Shown: positions 5,276 through 5,563 of the stretch, one piece after another
How the letters are laid out: each line of letters begins with the position of its first letter
Numbering within the stretch: the stretch's first letter is position 1
Source of the DNA: Eubacterium sp.
Lineage (GTDB): Bacteria; Bacillota; Clostridia; Lachnospirales; Lachnospiraceae
Assembly (NCBI GenBank): GCA_003520145.1
Contig: DOVJ01000069.1
Coordinates: 1 to 5,563, forward strand
Direction: 5' to 3'
Length of the DNA: 5,563 nt
The notes under the pieces: model-generated
Seen by the model: the letters and a program-made list of their open reading frames with translations, nothing else
The model's database searches: none
What the model was told of the DNA's origin: nothing
Made by a program: the position numbers and the translations under genes

Positions 5276-5563
5276 TTAATTGCTTATCTTATGATGAGAC
5301 CCATAACTGTTCTCCCTTAGAGGAAGGAATGTATAACCGTTATCAAGCCCCCACTTTATAATATCTTCAATCGCATCCACAGTGTAATCATGTATATCAT
5401 GCATGAGAACTACACTCTTTTTCATACCCTTACAGCCATCCACAACATTCTTATAGACACCCCTCGCATCCTTAGTTCCACCTGCATCACCGCTGGATAC
5501 GTTCCAGTCAAAGTAGTGATATCCTCGTCTTTCAAGTTCAGGTGCGATTCTAGACATGATTCC
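5276..5563 (-). CDS. Polysaccharide deacetylase (NodB domain), C-terminal part (partial)
   Basis: The last 95 residues of a gene whose start lies beyond the right edge. In the fragment, GYHYFDWNVSSGDAGG is the characteristic late motif of clostridial NodB-fold (carbohydrate esterase family 4) deacetylases. KKSVVLMHDIHDYTVDAIEDII is the final motif with the LxH histidine of the active site, followed by the usual ending GLDNGYTFLPL. Such enzymes remove N-acetyl groups from peptidoglycan or other amino-sugar polymers at the cell surface. The metal-binding Asp and HxxxH motifs and any signal anchor would lie outside the window, so activity and location cannot be checked. Ten nucleotides separate its TAA (5276-5278) from the next start codon, with the ribosome site overlapping the stop. 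It is therefore in one operon with the four-TM protein and the AEC permease. Confidence 0.9.
   Translation of the reverse strand, partial: GIMSRIAPELERRGYHYFDWNVSSGDAGGTKDARGVYKNVVDGCKGMKKSVVLMHDIHDYTVDAIEDIIKWGLDNGYTFLPLRENSYGSHHKISN

Overview
The window looks like a chromosomal piece of a low-to-mid GC Firmicute, most likely a Lachnospiraceae-type Clostridium. The reasons are the frequent ATA isoleucine codons, strong AGGAGG-type ribosome binding sites, canonical TTGACA/TATAAT promoters, U-tract intrinsic terminators, and proteins of familiar clostridial style (a YFDWNVSSGDA-type polysaccharide deacetylase, a zinc-ribbon/TM2 protein, an elongated RpiB-like isomerase). This placement is inference from style, not a database result. 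I see no mobile element, CRISPR array, tRNA or rRNA.

Layout, left to right. (1) 1-135, minus strand: the first 45 codons of a TRAM-domain 23S rRNA uracil methyltransferase (RlmD/RlmCD type), running off the left edge. (2) 163-191: an intrinsic terminator ending the next minus-strand unit, a small single-pass membrane protein with a highly acidic tail (245-514) that has its own promoter at 551-579. (3) 601-1931, minus strand: a tightly coupled two-gene operon. A divergent sigma-70-like protein without region 4 (1167-1931) is followed 11 nt later by a zinc-ribbon/TM2 membrane protein (601-1155). (4) 1932-2060: a compact divergent promoter region in which the -35 boxes of the two opposing promoters overlap almost completely. 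(5) 2061-2699, plus strand: an RpiB/LacA/LacB-family sugar-phosphate isomerase with a C-terminal extension and altered active-site positions. (6) 2710-2762: a shared bidirectional terminator. (7) 2771-5563, minus strand: a three-gene operon read right to left as polysaccharide deacetylase (3' end only), an unrecognised four-TM protein with a large soluble domain, and an AEC-family permease. The last two overlap by 10 nt. The operon's promoter lies outside the window.

How the genes work together: the deacetylase/unknown/AEC operon is a cell-envelope unit by content, but no pathway can be assigned. The sigma-like/zinc-ribbon TM2 pair is the most intriguing part. It couples a degenerate RNA-polymerase-sigma-like protein to a membrane protein, from a promoter physically interlocked with that of a probably well-expressed isomerase. 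Whether the sigma-like protein binds RNA polymerase or regulates this locus is inference only.
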